From Candidatus Woesearchaeota archaeon (lineage in GTDB: Archaea > Nanobdellota > Nanobdellia > Woesearchaeales > SM23-78): a DNA stretch of 5,873 nt. Of the stretch, positions 4,903 through 5,873 are shown in pieces. Made by a program: the position numbers and the translations under genes. The DNA lies in the NCBI GenBank assembly GCA_016933095.1, contig JAFGBP010000007.1, positions 1-5,873 on the forward strand, given 5' to 3'. The first letter of the stretch is position 1. Every line of letters starts with the position of its first letter. The notes below the pieces were generated by a model. That model saw only the letters and a program-made list of their open reading frames with translations. It made no database searches and was not told where the DNA came from.

Positions 4903-5538
4903 ATGAATGAGAATCAAATTTTGAATACTGGCACAACGACAGTTGGAATACTCTGCAAGGATTGCATAGTCATGGCGGCTGACAAGAGAGCCACGGCAGG
5001 TCACTTCATTGCCAATAAGAACGTTGACAAGGTAGTCCCTGTGACTGACAGGATTGCAGTTACCGTCAGCGGGACTGTGAGCGACATACAGTACATAACA
5101 AAGCTGCTCAAGGCAGAGCTCAAGCTAAAGGACATCAGGTCTTCCAGGGAGTCGACTGTCAAGGAGGCTGCAAACCTGCTGACCGAACTTGTCTACAACA
5201 ACGTGAGGAAGTTCTCGACGATTCCTGGAATCACGCATTTCCTGCTTGGTGGGGCTGATGAGAACCTTCACCTCTACGACTTGTACATGGACGGCAGCAT
5301 ATCAGAGATAGATGATTTTGTCTCTAGCGGCTCTGGAAGCGTCATGGCTTATGGAGTATTGGAGGCCAGCTACAAGCCTGGCTTGACAGAGGCTGAAGGA
5401 GTCGAGCTCGTACTGAAGGCGATTCAGGCAGCTATCCAGAGGGACAGTGCCAGCGGCGAGGGCGTTGACGTGTACGTCATAGCAAAGGACGGCCTCCGGA
5501 AGGTCGCCGCCAAGAAGATAAACAACACCCTGCAGTAA
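4903..5538 (+). CDS. psmB: Proteasome beta subunit (20S core catalytic subunit)
   Basis: PsmB forms the inner catalytic rings of the archaeal 20S proteasome, an N-terminal threonine protease that degrades unfolded proteins fed by an AAA+ unfoldase (PAN or Cdc48). From the ATG at 4903 the product has 211 residues: a ten-residue propeptide, MNENQILNTG, then TTTVGI, so autocatalytic cleavage between Gly10 and Thr11 leaves a mature protein of 201 residues. In mature numbering the catalytic Thr1, Asp17 (AADKRA) and Lys33 (NVDKVV) are all present, and so are the supporting GSG serine (134) and the D-x-x-S pair (171, 174). The subunit is therefore expected to be active. A GTG at 4891 is in frame but forms part of the GGTGAT Shine-Dalgarno site, so it is rejected as the start. 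No alpha subunit gene is adjacent, which is usual in archaea. It appears to be transcribed separately from the pilins. Confidence 0.97.
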   Translation: MNENQILNTGTTTVGILCKDCIVMAADKRATAGHFIANKNVDKVVPVTDRIAVTVSGTVSDIQYITKLLKAELKLKDIRSSRESTVKEAANLLTELVYNNVRKFSTIPGITHFLLGGADENLHLYDLYMDGSISEIDDFVSSGSGSVMAYGVLEASYKPGLTEAEGVELVLKAIQAAIQRDSASGEGVDVYVIAKDGLRKVAAKKINNTLQ

Positions 5539-5614
5539 AGATACGCCAGTGTCTTTGCGGGTCATGGCAGTGTGTCTGCTAGGGACCGGGGTGTTATTCT
5601 GAAACTATTTTTTT
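5537..5614 (+). terminator. Hairpin after psmB and downstream T7 run
   Basis: AAAGATAC (5537-5544, beginning inside the stop codon) pairs with GTGTCTTT (5549-5556) over eight bases, one of them G-U, around a GCCA loop. TTTTTTT at 5608-5614 lies 51 bases further on. The hairpin could protect the mRNA 3' end, and the T7 run is the likelier place of termination. Confidence 0.45.
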
Positions 5615-5844
5615 AAGTTACAAAGAGAACAAGATATGCGATTAGGCATGACGAGGATCTGTTGACGGTTTTGGCATGAATGAATTGATGGCTCATGATG
5701 GCTCTTTAGCATTTTAATTTTCGGTTGCAGGGAGAGGCCTGCGGTGTTGTGCTGATTCACGCCGTTTTCATGTCGGTTTTTGCAGGAGTTCCATGTTTTC
5801 CATGTAAAGTTAAGTTTTAAGTTATGAAATGTCAAATTCCATTT
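5615..5844. other. Non-coding stretch downstream of psmB
   Basis: Between the psmB T-run and the next ribosome site I find no gene with recognisable content. There is a small GCAGG/CCTGC hairpin around 5728-5743 and an A/T-rich stretch with TTTTAAGT at 5815-5822 that could be the TATA box of the next gene, although it would put the transcription start at about the Shine-Dalgarno site. A minus-strand reading frame at 5835-5605 looks accidental. Confidence 0.4.
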
Positions 5845-5850
5845 AGGAGG
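5845..5850 (+). promoter_or_regulatory. Strong Shine-Dalgarno site of the right-edge gene
   Basis: AGGAGG lies 11 bases before a GTG at 5862. The two nearer TTG codons (5852 and 5856) run into stops within three codons, so GTG is the only start that stays open to the edge. Confidence 0.5.
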
Positions 5851-5861
5851 ATTGATTTGAA

Positions 5862-5873
5862 GTGACAGAGATA
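5862..5873 (+). CDS. First four codons of the gene leaving the right edge
   Basis: Only GTG ACA GAG ATA (Met-Thr-Glu-Ile) is visible, so the protein cannot be identified from sequence. The start is supported by the AGGAGG upstream. In several euryarchaea the gene next to psmB encodes the KH/beta-CASP ribonuclease aCPSF1, which acts in 3'-end processing and transcription termination, and MTE-type beginnings are compatible with it. That is a context-based guess, and the gap of about 320 bp here is longer than a tight operon would have. Confidence 0.35.

Noticed and set aside
5690..5755. Possible C/D box small RNA (ATGATGG ... CTGA)
   Set aside because: The C box deviates from the consensus, no D'/C' pair is present at the expected spacing, and no flanking stem is seen.
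5605..5835. Minus-strand 76-codon reading frame after psmB
   Set aside because: Its composition (Asn-, His-, Lys- and Cys-rich, with no hydrophobic pattern) and the lack of a ribosome site suggest chance; it also covers the psmB T-run and the possible promoter of the next gene.

Overview
The window looks archaeal and most likely comes from a DPANN-type genome (Woesearchaeota, Aenigmarchaeota or Diapherotrites style). The reasons are a Ski2/Hel308-type helicase domain, an archaeal-style arginyl-tRNA synthetase, three small proteins with class III (type IV pilin-like) signal peptides, an archaeal proteasome beta subunit, TATA boxes with BRE-like purine runs, and GGTGA-type Shine-Dalgarno sites. 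The lineage is inferred from gene style; no search was run.

Left part, minus strand (1-2672). A gene whose first 46 codons are inside the window runs off the left edge; it faintly resembles the HD domain of RelA/SpoT proteins and appears to have its own, probably leaderless, promoter. Upstream of it lies a 220-residue helicase ORF that holds only the first RecA-like domain. It sits 10 bp behind argS and is probably co-transcribed with it. argS is full length (571 aa) when started at the internal ATG at 2624.

Middle non-coding region (about 2673-3161). This divergent intergenic stretch between argS and the first pilin gene is the most structured part of the window. It holds a 53-bp imperfect direct repeat (two copies 95 bp apart), a pair of overlapping hairpins followed by a T-run (candidate small RNA or terminator), and a 123-bp MITE-like element. 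That element has 14-bp perfect terminal inverted repeats flanked by a perfect 9-bp direct repeat, and it lies directly upstream of the pilin promoter.

Right part, plus strand (3162-5873). Three related pilin-like genes follow one another. The first two are 18 bp apart; the third comes after a 69-bp gap containing a T-run. All three keep a Cys pair at mature positions 40 and 48, but the third lacks the second Cys pair. A hairpin plus T6 ends the cluster. psmB follows, with its own candidate promoter and the start at the ATG at 4903, not at the GTG at 4891, which is part of the Shine-Dalgarno site. After psmB there are about 320 bp with no gene, then a strong AGGAGG and the first four codons of another gene at the right edge.

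Working together: argS and psmB are housekeeping genes for translation and protein turnover. The pilin cluster would supply subunits of a type IV pilus-like surface filament, possibly for attachment. No unmistakable new multi-gene system is visible. The best leads are the MITE-like insertion at the pilin promoter, the helicase cut at a domain boundary, and the repeat/hairpin block between argS and the pilins.
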